Positions 55,120-62,475 of a DNA stretch of 64,000 bases are shown piece by piece. The notes under the pieces are model-generated. The model worked only from the letters and a program-made list of their open reading frames with translations. It was not told the DNA's origin and searched no databases. Position 1 is the first letter of the stretch, and the number at the start of each line of letters is the position of its first letter. Source of the stretch: Maribacter algicola. GTDB lineage: Bacteria; Bacteroidota; Bacteroidia; Flavobacteriales; Flavobacteriaceae. The stretch is from NCBI RefSeq assembly GCF_003933245.1, contig NZ_QUSX01000003.1, positions 124,001 through 188,000 on the forward strand, written 5' to 3'. The translations under genes and the position numbers were made by a program.

Positions 55120-56523
55120 TTAATTCCATCCGCCGCCCAGCGCCAGATATAAGTCCACTATGGCCTGTAGTTTATTATTTTTGGTCGAAATTAAATCCAA
55201 ATTCGTGTTGAGCGTATTTTGCCTTGCATTCAATACCTCCAGGTAATTCGCCAAACCATTATCCAAGAGCTCCTGCGAATATTCCCTAGCCAAGGTATAA
55301 GCTTCATATTCCTTTTCCTTTACCTTGATTTTATCCATGGCCGCATGGTAGGAAAAAAGCGCATCGGATACTTCCTTTGAAGCGTTCAACAGTGCGTACT
55401 TAAAATCCAATTTTGATTGTTCCTGCTGCGCATTGCTTACTTCATATTGGGTTCGTATTCGTCTACCATTGAATAAAGGTTGCGTAAGCCCTCCAATGAC
55501 CGAGGCAAATAACGAATTGGTATCGAACAATTTATTTAAATCCAAACTTTGAAGTCCTCCATTTGCGGTTAGCGTGATGGATGGATAAAAATTACTCCTA
55601 GCAACATTTGTAAGTTCAAATGCGTTTATGAGGCCGTACTCGGCCGATATTACATCGGGTCTATTTGCCAAGAGCTGGGCGGGTATACCTGTGCTCAAAG
55701 GTGTATCAATTTTTTGATCCTCCAAGGTGTTTCTTACAATTTCCTTGGGTTCACCCCCCAAAATCAAGGACATGGCATTTTCCAAAAGCTTCGCAGAATT
55801 TTCCAGGTCGATAAGCAGGGCTTGGGCGGTATATAGTTGCGCCTCGGTTTGTTTTACGGCAACTTCGGTAACATTTCCAGCCTCTTTTAGGGCTTTTGTC
55901 GTTTCCAATCCATTAGAGCGATTTTCTATGGTAAGTTTCGCAATTTGAATCTGTTCATCCACAGACAAAAGTTGATAATATAGGGAAGCTATATTTCCCA
56001 CCAAGGTACTCTTAACAGCTTTATGAGCGGCGACCGATTGAAGATAACTTGCCTCAAAAGCCCTTTTATTGCTCCTGATTTTACCCCAAACATCAGCTTC
56101 CCAAGATAGTCCACCACTAACCTCGTATTGATCCAACCTATTAAAAAGTCCCCCAAACTGACTATTTCCGGATATCTCTGTATGTGTATATTTTGGGTTC
56201 AGGTTTAACGTGGGAAAATAGCCGGACCTTCCCTGTTTTAGGTAAGCTTCCGAAATCAAAATGCGTTGAATGGCCTTTCGAATGTCAATATTATTTTCAA
56301 GACCTTCTTCAATATAATTTTGCAGGTACGGATCTGTAAACAATTCCTTCCATGAAACCAAGACCAAGGAAATACTATCTTTCTGCAAGGAATCTGTTCG
56401 AAAGTATTGGGCATCCAGGGTAACATCTTCCGGTCTTTCATATGTTTTGGCCGAAAAGCATGATGCCAATAATAATGGCAAAACAACGACAAATCCAATT
56501 TTTATATATTTTGACAATACCAT
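55120..56523 (-). CDS. Outer-membrane efflux lipoprotein, TolC/OprM (NodT) family
   Basis: Outer-membrane channel of the RND pump encoded upstream. The 467-residue lipoprotein (signal GFVVVLPLLLASC) has two outer-membrane efflux repeats of coiled-coil helices, with NodT-type motifs WKELFTDPYLQNYIEEGLEN, GLSWEADVWGKIRSNKRAFE, PAQLLANRPDVISAEYGL and TLTANGGLQSLDL. The start at 56523 lies 10 bases after the pump gene stop; an ATG at 56559 would overlap the pump gene and add a non-signal extension, so it is not used. Third structural gene of the efflux operon. Confidence 0.93.
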   Translation of the reverse strand: MVLSKYIKIGFVVVLPLLLASCFSAKTYERPEDVTLDAQYFRTDSLQKDSISLVLVSWKELFTDPYLQNYIEEGLENNIDIRKAIQRILISEAYLKQGRSGYFPTLNLNPKYTHTEISGNSQFGGLFNRLDQYEVSGGLSWEADVWGKIRSNKRAFEASYLQSVAAHKAVKSTLVGNIASLYYQLLSVDEQIQIAKLTIENRSNGLETTKALKEAGNVTEVAVKQTEAQLYTAQALLIDLENSAKLLENAMSLILGGEPKEIVRNTLEDQKIDTPLSTGIPAQLLANRPDVISAEYGLINAFELTNVARSNFYPSITLTANGGLQSLDLNKLFDTNSLFASVIGGLTQPLFNGRRIRTQYEVSNAQQEQSKLDFKYALLNASKEVSDALFSYHAAMDKIKVKEKEYEAYTLAREYSQELLDNGLANYLEVLNARQNTLNTNLDLISTKNNKLQAIVDLYLALGGGWN

Positions 56524-56533
56524 AATCAATAAT

Positions 56534-59500
56534 TTATTCGGCCTTTTGAACCTCTTCAAATTTTGGGGTTCCCGATATCTTCTCCTGCAACCATTGGAAG
56601 AAAATAAACAAGGTGGGGATTACAAAAACCCCAATTACGGTCCCAATCAATAATCCACCTACGGCTCCGGTACCGATGGACCTGTTCCCTTCTGCACCCA
56701 CACCATTGGCCAAAGCCAAGGGCATTAAACCAAGTATAAATGCGAATGAAGTCATTAATATGGGCCGTAATCTGGACTCTGCACCCTCTATGGCCGCATT
56801 TAATATACTCAGTCCATGTTTTCTTCGTTGCAGTGCAAATTCTACAATCAATATGGCATTTTTTGCCAACAGACCTAGTAACATGATCAAAGCGATCTGA
56901 AAATAAATATTGTTCTGAAGGCCAGCAATTTGGGTTGAAAAATAAGCCCCGAACACACCCAAGGGTAAAGAAAAGAGTACGGAAAAAGGAATCAGATAAC
57001 TCTCATATTGGGCGGCCAAAAGAAAATATACGAAAACCAACGACAGTAAAAAGATGGTCGTTGTTTGATCCCCGGCGTTAACTTCTTCGCGTGTCAGGCC
57101 TGAGTAGGCTATGGAAAATGTGGTGGGTAGGGATTTTGCCACTTCTTCTACCGCTTTAATGGCATCCCCAGAACTATAACCTGGATTGGTGGCAGCCGTA
57201 ATCTTAGTGGAGTTGAACAAATTAAACCTTGTAACCGATTGTGGTCCATACACCCTTTCCAAGGTTATAAACTCGGTAATAGGCGTCATCACGCCCCCCG
57301 AAGTCCTAACGAACATTTGGTCCAGGTTATCTTTGTCTGCCCTATCCTCCGGAAGTGCTTGCACGTACACACGGTACTGTTTGCCAAAACGTGAAAAGTC
57401 GGCGGCAAAAATACTTCCTATATAACCTTGTAGTGTTGCGAAAATACTACTTATGGAAACCCCAAGTTCCTTGGCCCTTGGCACATTTATTTCAAGTTCA
57501 TATTGGGGATAGCCAGTGTCAAATGAGGATTGTGCATATTGAATTTCTGGTCTATCTGTTAAATCGGCAATAAACTTTTTGTTGATCCTATCCAAATCGG
57601 TAAAACTTCCGCTTGCCCTATCTAAGAGATTCACCTCTACCCCGGAGGAACGACCAAAACCTGGGATACTTGGAGGGGCAAAGAATACGATATTCGCCTC
57701 TGGAATCGTCGCGGCCGCCCCGAACATTTTGGCGGTTATGGAAGCCATAGATAGGGAATCGGCATCCCTTTCGTCCCAGTCCTTTAATCTAACAAAACCA
57801 AGTCCGTAATTGCTTCCTGCCCCTCCCAGAAAACTTCTTCCTTCAATTACCGATCCATCCAAAACTCCTGGTATTTGCTTAATTTTGGAATACAGTTCCT
57901 CGTTAACTTCATGTGTCCTATCGATAGAGGAACCCGGAGGCAATTCAATGTTCATAAAGACAATTCCACGATCTTCATCGGGAACAAAACCAGTTTTAAC
58001 AACGCTGGACGACCACCATATACCCGCCAAGGCGAGAACAAGTATAAAAACCGTAATCCATTTATGTTTATACAAAAAACTTACAGATTGACCGTATTTA
58101 TTGGTCGTTGCCTTAAAGCCGGTATTAAAGGCATCGAAAAAACGCTGCTTTAAACTTTTCTTTTTAGTGGTATGCTCTTCATGTGGTTTCAGGAACAGTG
58201 CGCACAGGGCGGGGCTCAATGTCAAGGCATTAAGTGCCGAAATCATGATGGCCACAATCAACGTCACACCAAATTGTTCATAAAACACCCCGGTTGGACC
58301 TTGCACAAAGGTTACCGGTATAAAAACTGCGGCCATCACCAATGTAATTGAAATGATGGCCCCGGAAATTTCGTTCATGGCCGTTATGGTGGCCTTTTTG
58401 GCATCCTGGGCACCCTCGTCCATTTTAGCATGGACGGCCTCAACGACTACAATGGCATCGTCCACTACAATTCCTATGGCCAAAACCAGTGCAAAAAGTG
58501 TCAATAGATTAATCGAATATCCAAAAAGGTTAAGAAAGAAAAACGTTCCAATGATGGACACAGGAACCGCAATGGCAGGTATCAAGGTTGACCTGAAATC
58601 CTGTAAAAAAATAAATACTACCAAGAATACAAGCAAAAAGGCCTCTACCAAAGTACTCACGACCTTTTCTATAGAGGCGTTCAGGAAGTTATTGGTACTA
58701 TAGGGTATAAATATGTTTATACCTGCCGGCAGGTCTTGTTTGATCTTTTCCAACTTGTTCTCAATTTCAAGTATGATTTCCCTGGCATTGGAACCTTTTG
58801 TCTGGTAAATACCCATGTTTACGGCTGGGTAACCAGCTGTCATTGAACTAGCGGCATAGGATTGGGCACCCAACTCAATTTCGGCAACGTCTGCCAATCT
58901 TAGGAAACGACCATTGTCCAAAGCCTTTACGACAATATTGCTATACTGATCTTCAGTCTTAAACCTACCTCCGTATTTTATCACATAACTAAACGCCTCA
59001 CCGTCGTTCTCGCCTAAAGCTCCAGCAGCCGCTTCCAAGCTTTGCTCCCTGAGTACCCCAACAACATCGGAAGGAATGAGTCCGTATGCCGCAAGTTTTT
59101 CTGGCTGAAGCCAAATTCGCATAGCATAGTCCTTGGAACCAAAAACGTTTACATTGCCCACACCGTTTACACGTTGTATCTCAGGAATTACGTTTATTTT
59201 GAGATAATTCTGAACGAATGTTTCATCATAATCCGGATTGCTACTGTAAAAAGACATGAACATAAGCGCACTCGTTTGCTGCTTTTGGGTGGTCACGCCC
59301 GTTTGGATTACGGCCTGTGGCAAAAGCGAGTTTGCCCTGGCTACCCGGTTTTGAACATTGACGGCGGCTATATCCGGATCTACCTCTTGATCAAAAAATA
59401 CATCGATGGTTGCCGTTCCACTATTGGTTGCTGTAGAAGTTAGATAGGTCATTCCCTCAACCCCGTTAATCTGCTCCTCAAGTGGAATAATGACACTTTC

Positions 59501-59674
59501 TAAAATAGTTTCGGCATTGGCACCTGGATAGGTTGCACTAACACTTATGGTTGGCGGCGCAATATCCGGATACTGGGTAATGGGCAAAGAGGTGAGGCCC
59601 AATAACCCTAGAATTACGATAATAATCGAAATTACCGTTGAAAGCACTGGCCGTTCAATAAACTTTTGTAGCAT
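56534..59674 (-). CDS. RND multidrug efflux pump, inner-membrane HAE1/AcrB-type subunit
   Basis: Proton-driven exporter of hydrophobic compounds. The 1046-residue length and topology match AcrB: start QKFIERPVLSTVISIIIVIL, porter motif LPITQYPDIAPPTISVSATY, the proton-relay helix LVLAIGIVVDDAIVVVEAVH with its paired aspartates, GFVPDEDRGIVFMNIELPPG at the start of the second half, and LLAKNAILIVEFALQRRKHG near the end. It lies between the adaptor (31 bases) and the outer-membrane gene (10 bases). The substrate range cannot be read from sequence. Confidence 0.96.
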   Translation of the reverse strand: MLQKFIERPVLSTVISIIIVILGLLGLTSLPITQYPDIAPPTISVSATYPGANAETILESVIIPLEEQINGVEGMTYLTSTATNSGTATIDVFFDQEVDPDIAAVNVQNRVARANSLLPQAVIQTGVTTQKQQTSALMFMSFYSSNPDYDETFVQNYLKINVIPEIQRVNGVGNVNVFGSKDYAMRIWLQPEKLAAYGLIPSDVVGVLREQSLEAAAGALGENDGEAFSYVIKYGGRFKTEDQYSNIVVKALDNGRFLRLADVAEIELGAQSYAASSMTAGYPAVNMGIYQTKGSNAREIILEIENKLEKIKQDLPAGINIFIPYSTNNFLNASIEKVVSTLVEAFLLVFLVVFIFLQDFRSTLIPAIAVPVSIIGTFFFLNLFGYSINLLTLFALVLAIGIVVDDAIVVVEAVHAKMDEGAQDAKKATITAMNEISGAIISITLVMAAVFIPVTFVQGPTGVFYEQFGVTLIVAIMISALNALTLSPALCALFLKPHEEHTTKKKSLKQRFFDAFNTGFKATTNKYGQSVSFLYKHKWITVFILVLALAGIWWSSSVVKTGFVPDEDRGIVFMNIELPPGSSIDRTHEVNEELYSKIKQIPGVLDGSVIEGRSFLGGAGSNYGLGFVRLKDWDERDADSLSMASITAKMFGAAATIPEANIVFFAPPSIPGFGRSSGVEVNLLDRASGSFTDLDRINKKFIADLTDRPEIQYAQSSFDTGYPQYELEINVPRAKELGVSISSIFATLQGYIGSIFAADFSRFGKQYRVYVQALPEDRADKDNLDQMFVRTSGGVMTPITEFITLERVYGPQSVTRFNLFNSTKITAATNPGYSSGDAIKAVEEVAKSLPTTFSIAYSGLTREEVNAGDQTTTIFLLSLVFVYFLLAAQYESYLIPFSVLFSLPLGVFGAYFSTQIAGLQNNIYFQIALIMLLGLLAKNAILIVEFALQRRKHGLSILNAAIEGAESRLRPILMTSFAFILGLMPLALANGVGAEGNRSIGTGAVGGLLIGTVIGVFVIPTLFIFFQWLQEKISGTPKFEEVQKAE

Positions 59675-59705
59675 TTTCTAAAAATTTTCAGTGATTCAAC
59701 ATGTA

Positions 59706-60827
59706 TTATCTAAACAGTTTTTTTATGGGTTTTGCCACACTATCAAAAGGCACTTGGAGGGGTATTATTTTGGAATCTCCACGCAATTTGTCAACTCCAA
59801 GGCCAATAACTCTGTCCCCTTTATTGATACCACTTTCTACCAGGTAGAGATTATCCACCTCATTGATGACATTTATGGACTTGGCAGCCGCGGTACTATC
59901 TTTGTTAACCAAATAAATATATACATTACCTTGCCTTTCAAAAGTACTCTCCTTGGGAACCACTATCACACCCTCGTATTTTTTGGGTATCCTAATCTTA
60001 GCACTATTGCCATTAGTCAAAATCCGAGAGGGATTGTCAAATTTGGCCCTAAAAGTAATGGCTCCCGTAGCGGCATCTACCTGAGAATTTATGGTCTCGA
60101 TTTTCCCCTTTTGATTGTATACCCTACCATTGGCGAGAATTAATTCAACTTCGGGTAGGTTCTGTATCTTCTCGTCTATAGTATTGCCCTTCGTATCCTG
60201 AATAAAATCCAAATAATCCTTTTCATTCATGGAAAAATAGGCAAATACCTCGCTTATATCCGCAACAATGGTTAGTGGTTGTGTGTTGGATGGGCTAACC
60301 AAGGCTCCTCTTCTAAAGCGAATCGAACCAACGTATCCATCAACAGGGCTTTTAATACTCCCATAGTTGATGTTGGCATTGATGGAATTATAAGTACTTT
60401 TTGCCTGTTGCAACTTTGCCTTTGCGGTTTCCAGCTGCACACTGCTGATAATATTCTTTTCAACCAAAGGTTTTAGTTTATCCACCTCAACCTGGGCGGC
60501 ATTGACATTTGCTGAAGCCGCAGCGGCATCCTGACTTAGGGATTGGGTTTCCAATTTAAAAAGGGTCTCTCCCTTTTTTACCTGTTCCCCCTCATCTACC
60601 AAGACATCTGTAATATAACCTGAGATTTTGGCCATAACCTCACTATTAACAATTCCCTCAATACTTGCAGGATATGTAGTAAAGGAAGTAACATCCTTTG
60701 TAGGTATTTCTATTACCTGAAATGACGGCACTGCAGTTCCGCCACCTGAATTTCCAACGGTTTCGTCACCACAGGAAATTAAAAATAGGGCTGAAATAAC
60801 AATAAGGAAGGTGTAAAATTTCTTCAT
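59706..60827 (-). CDS. RND efflux periplasmic adaptor, lipoprotein
   Basis: Membrane-fusion protein linking pump and outer-membrane channel. The 373-residue product has a lipoprotein signal (LIVISALFLISC) and the usual domains: lipoyl/barrel-sandwich (VMAKISGYITDVLVDEGEQV, SPVDGYVGSIRFRRGALVSP) around an alpha hairpin (SANVNAAQVEVDKLKPLVEK), then a beta-barrel (GAITFRAKFDNPSRILTNGN) and a membrane-proximal part (INKGDRVIGLGVDKLR). It is first among the three structural genes, 20 bases after the regulator gene. Confidence 0.95.
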   Translation of the reverse strand: MKKFYTFLIVISALFLISCGDETVGNSGGGTAVPSFQVIEIPTKDVTSFTTYPASIEGIVNSEVMAKISGYITDVLVDEGEQVKKGETLFKLETQSLSQDAAAASANVNAAQVEVDKLKPLVEKNIISSVQLETAKAKLQQAKSTYNSINANINYGSIKSPVDGYVGSIRFRRGALVSPSNTQPLTIVADISEVFAYFSMNEKDYLDFIQDTKGNTIDEKIQNLPEVELILANGRVYNQKGKIETINSQVDAATGAITFRAKFDNPSRILTNGNSAKIRIPKKYEGVIVVPKESTFERQGNVYIYLVNKDSTAAAKSINVINEVDNLYLVESGINKGDRVIGLGVDKLRGDSKIIPLQVPFDSVAKPIKKLFR

Positions 60828-60847
60828 ATTGGATAACTTAATAGTTT

Positions 60848-61333
60848 TTAGTTTTTTTCTTTGAAGTCCCTTATGCGTTGTAAGGTTTGTTCAATATTCA
60901 ATTTCTCCCGTACCAGGAAGGTGTGAAAAATATCTCCGATGTACCCCTTTTTGCTATAATTTTCCGGATTGTTCTCCTGATTAAACTTATTGACTTTTTG
61001 GGTTAGTTCCAGATCCGAATTTATTGTTTCATAACGCTCTTTTAGCATGTTTTGCAAAAAACTACCGGAACTCCTAAAATATCTTTTCCGCTCACCGGGC
61101 CGCGTATAGTATTCCAAGAACTTTAATTGCAACAAGAGATTTAAATTGGTGGAAACGGAACTTTTACTTGCCTGGGTTATGTCCATAAGTTCCTCAAAAG
61201 TAAAGCCCTCGAAAGAGGATAATACCATAATGGCATAAATACGAGAAGCCAAGGGCGGCAAACTGTGCCTTTTTTCAAAATAGAGGCCCAATTCCTCTAT
61301 TAACTCTCTTTTGTATTCCGAACAAAGGGCCAT
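60848..61333 (-). CDS. GbsR/MarR-family regulator of the RND efflux operon
   Basis: A 161-residue winged-helix regulator: helical N-terminus (YKRELIEELGLYFEKRHSLP), a helix-turn-helix at ITQASKSSVSTNLNLLLQLK and the wing YYTRPGERKRYFR, then a C-terminal dimerisation part. The GbsR type is typical of Flavobacteria and often leads an efflux operon, as here. The start codon is preceded 9 bases upstream by a 22-bp palindrome that overlaps its own -7 box, so it very likely represses itself and the pump genes. The inducing ligand is unknown. Confidence 0.9.
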   Translation of the reverse strand: MALCSEYKRELIEELGLYFEKRHSLPPLASRIYAIMVLSSFEGFTFEELMDITQASKSSVSTNLNLLLQLKFLEYYTRPGERKRYFRSSGSFLQNMLKERYETINSDLELTQKVNKFNQENNPENYSKKGYIGDIFHTFLVREKLNIEQTLQRIRDFKEKN

Positions 61334-61342
61334 AGTGTAATT

Positions 61343-61364
61343 TATAGGTCAAAATTAACCTATA
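61343..61364 (-). promoter_or_regulatory. Operator palindrome enclosing the -7 box of the efflux regulator
   Basis: On the minus strand the order is TATAGGT, then TAATTTTG, then ACCTATA. The two 7-bp arms are perfect inverted repeats and the 8 bases between them match the -7 consensus TAnnTTTG (plus-strand 61350-61357). The element ends 9 bases before the ATG. A second, weaker repeat GTTC...GAAC lies at 61365-61382. Confidence 0.75.
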
Positions 61365-61629
61365 GTTCGTTTTGTTCTGAACCAACCTTGCTAAAGTTGC
61401 GTTAATTTTAAGGGTTGTAATTTATAATGTGAAGGCTCGCCGATACTAAAATTGCACAAAAAGCCTTAATTCATATCAATGGATAGGGATTTATTTGTGG
61501 ATTCGCAGGAATTAATTGTTATGAAAACTTACTTTTCGCCTCTTCCTGAAAATAAAAAATCCTATTGCAATCACTTTTCTTTTACTCCGAGACTTTGAAG
61601 CTTCGCTTCAAGTTATTGATAAAACAAAA

Positions 61630-61655
61630 AATCCATCGAAAAATCGATGGGCTTT
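61630..61655 (-). terminator. Second, displaced terminator downstream of the tRNA-end copy
   Basis: CCATCGA, loop AAAA, TCGATGG (61633-61650), followed on the minus strand by a run of T. Its stem resembles the terminator at 8257-8289. It lies 16 bases after the 16-bp tRNA-end copy, in the position a tRNA terminator would take. Confidence 0.6.
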
Positions 61656-61666
61656 AATGATTGAAA

Positions 61667-61682
61667 TGACCGCGGAGGGATT
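61667..61682 (-). repeat. 16-bp copy of the tRNA-Arg 3' end (possible att scar)
   Basis: TGACCGCGGAGGGATT occurs here and at 61855-61870, where it is the exact 3' end of the tRNA-Arg gene starting from its last base. The two copies are 188 bases apart, in direct orientation. Flanking bases do not match. Confidence 0.75.
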
Positions 61683-61814
61683 GCTTCGCTTTGAAAATAG
61701 TTCAAACAAAAAAACGCTCAAGCAGAATAAAATCAAAATGACGAACCATATCGGGATTGGCTGCGCTTTTCCCTCAAAGCTCCGCTTTGAAAATCAAAAC
61801 CTCACTAAAACAAA

Positions 61815-61843
61815 AAAGCAAGCTATTTGCTTTAGCTTGCTTT
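61815..61843 (-). terminator. Terminator of tRNA-Arg
   Basis: AAAGCAAGCTA (61815-61825), loop of 7, TAGCTTGCTTT (61833-61843): a perfect 11-bp stem followed on the minus strand by a T run, 12 bases after the tRNA 3' end. Confidence 0.85.
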
Positions 61844-61854
61844 CGATTTATTCG

Positions 61855-61928
61855 TGACCGCGGAGGGATTCAAACCCCCAACCCTCAGAGCCGAAATCTG
61901 ATGCGCTATTCAGTTGCGCCACGCGGCC
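61855..61928 (-). tRNA. tRNA-Arg (anticodon UCG)
   Basis: A 74-base cloverleaf: acceptor GGCCGCG/CGCGGTC with one G-U pair; D stem GCGC/GCGC with a 9-base loop; anticodon stem TCAGA/TCTGA with loop TTTCGGC, so the anticodon is TCG and reads CGN arginine codons; variable loop GGGTT; T stem GGGGG/CCCTC with loop TTTGAAT; discriminator A. CCA is not encoded. The D loop AACTGAATA lacks the usual GG and the T loop has T where C56 is normal. It follows yqeY by 11 bases on the same strand. Confidence 0.93.
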
Positions 61929-61939
61929 ATTACCTTAAT

Positions 61940-62389
61940 CTAGGAACTTAATTTTTGCTTTACAATCGTGGAAATTAACTTCCCATCCGCCTGACCTGCC
62001 AATTCCTTGGAAACGATACCCATGACCTTTCCCATATCCTTCATACCCGAAGCACCTGTGGCATCGATAGTTTGTATAACTACTTTTTCGACTTCTTCCT
62101 CAGTAAGTTGTTCCGGTAAAAATTGTTCTATCACTGCAACCTGTGCCAATTCTGGATCTGCTAAATCCTTTCTTCCTTGTTCTATAAAAATCGCGGCACT
62201 ATCCTTTCGCTGTTTTACCAATTTCTGAACCAACCTGATCTCATCCTCTTCACTAATTTCCTTACCGGAACCACTAGTGCTCTCCAACAAAAGAGCGGAT
62301 TTGATGGCTCTCAAGGATTCCAAGGCTACCGTATCCTTGGATTTCATAGCCACCTTCATCTGTTCCATTACTTTTGCCTGTAAACTCAT
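61940..62389 (-). CDS. GatB/YqeY-domain protein
   Basis: A 149-residue helical protein of the YqeY family, which corresponds to the C-terminal tRNA-binding domain of the amidotransferase subunit GatB. Motifs: SLQAKVMEQMKVAMKSKDTV at the start, LESLRAIKSALL, KQRKDSAAIFIEQGRKDLAD, EQFLPEQLTEEEVEKVV and DMGKVMGIVSKELAGQADGK. Stand-alone YqeY proteins have no settled function, though tRNA interaction is suspected. It lies between ftsZ and tRNA-Arg; ftsZ-yqeY adjacency is common in Flavobacteria as far as I recall. Confidence 0.92.
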   Translation of the reverse strand: MSLQAKVMEQMKVAMKSKDTVALESLRAIKSALLLESTSGSGKEISEEDEIRLVQKLVKQRKDSAAIFIEQGRKDLADPELAQVAVIEQFLPEQLTEEEVEKVVIQTIDATGASGMKDMGKVMGIVSKELAGQADGKLISTIVKQKLSS

Positions 62390-62409
62390 CTATTGTGGTT
62401 TTTGGTCTG

Positions 62410-62417
62410 CAAAGATA
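62410..62417 (-). promoter_or_regulatory. -7 promoter box for yqeY
   Basis: On the minus strand TATCTTTG matches TAnnTTTG, 20 bases before the yqeY ATG at 62389, just after the ftsZ terminator hairpin. Confidence 0.55.
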
Positions 62418-62424
62418 AATAATA

Positions 62425-62453
62425 AACCCGAAAACAATGTTTGTTTTCGGGTT
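62425..62453 (-). terminator. Terminator after ftsZ
   Basis: AACCCGAAAACAA (62425-62437), loop TGT, TTGTTTTCGGGTT (62441-62453): a perfect 13-bp stem 22 bases after the ftsZ stop. The following minus-strand sequence is T-rich but not a pure T run, so termination may be partial. Confidence 0.75.
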
Positions 62454-62475
62454 CAAAAGTTTTATAGCCCCAATA

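Larger units (their letters stand above)
61334..61854. other. Noncoding region with hairpins and a tRNA-end duplicate
   Basis: No supported gene. From left to right: the efflux operator; AT-rich sequence; a hairpin GAAGC TTC GCTTC near 61598-61612; a terminator-like hairpin at 61633-61650; a 16-base copy of the tRNA-Arg 3' end at 61667-61682; two copies of CGCTTTGAAAAT (61687-61698 and 61783-61794); and the tRNA terminator at 61815-61843. Confidence 0.7.

Noticed and set aside
56524..56559. Upstream start for the efflux outer-membrane lipoprotein
   Set aside because: It would overlap the end of the pump gene and place charged residues before the lipoprotein signal. The ATG at 56523 gives a clean signal peptide and 10-base spacing.
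59042..59443. 133-codon plus-strand open frame within the RND pump gene
   Set aside because: It is a shadow of a certain AcrB-type gene on the minus strand and has no features of its own.
61687..61794. CGCTTTGAAAAT repeats and nearby inverted sequences as a mobile element
   Set aside because: Only two 12-base copies and no open frame or terminal inverted repeats with target duplication; kept only as context for the tRNA-end duplication.
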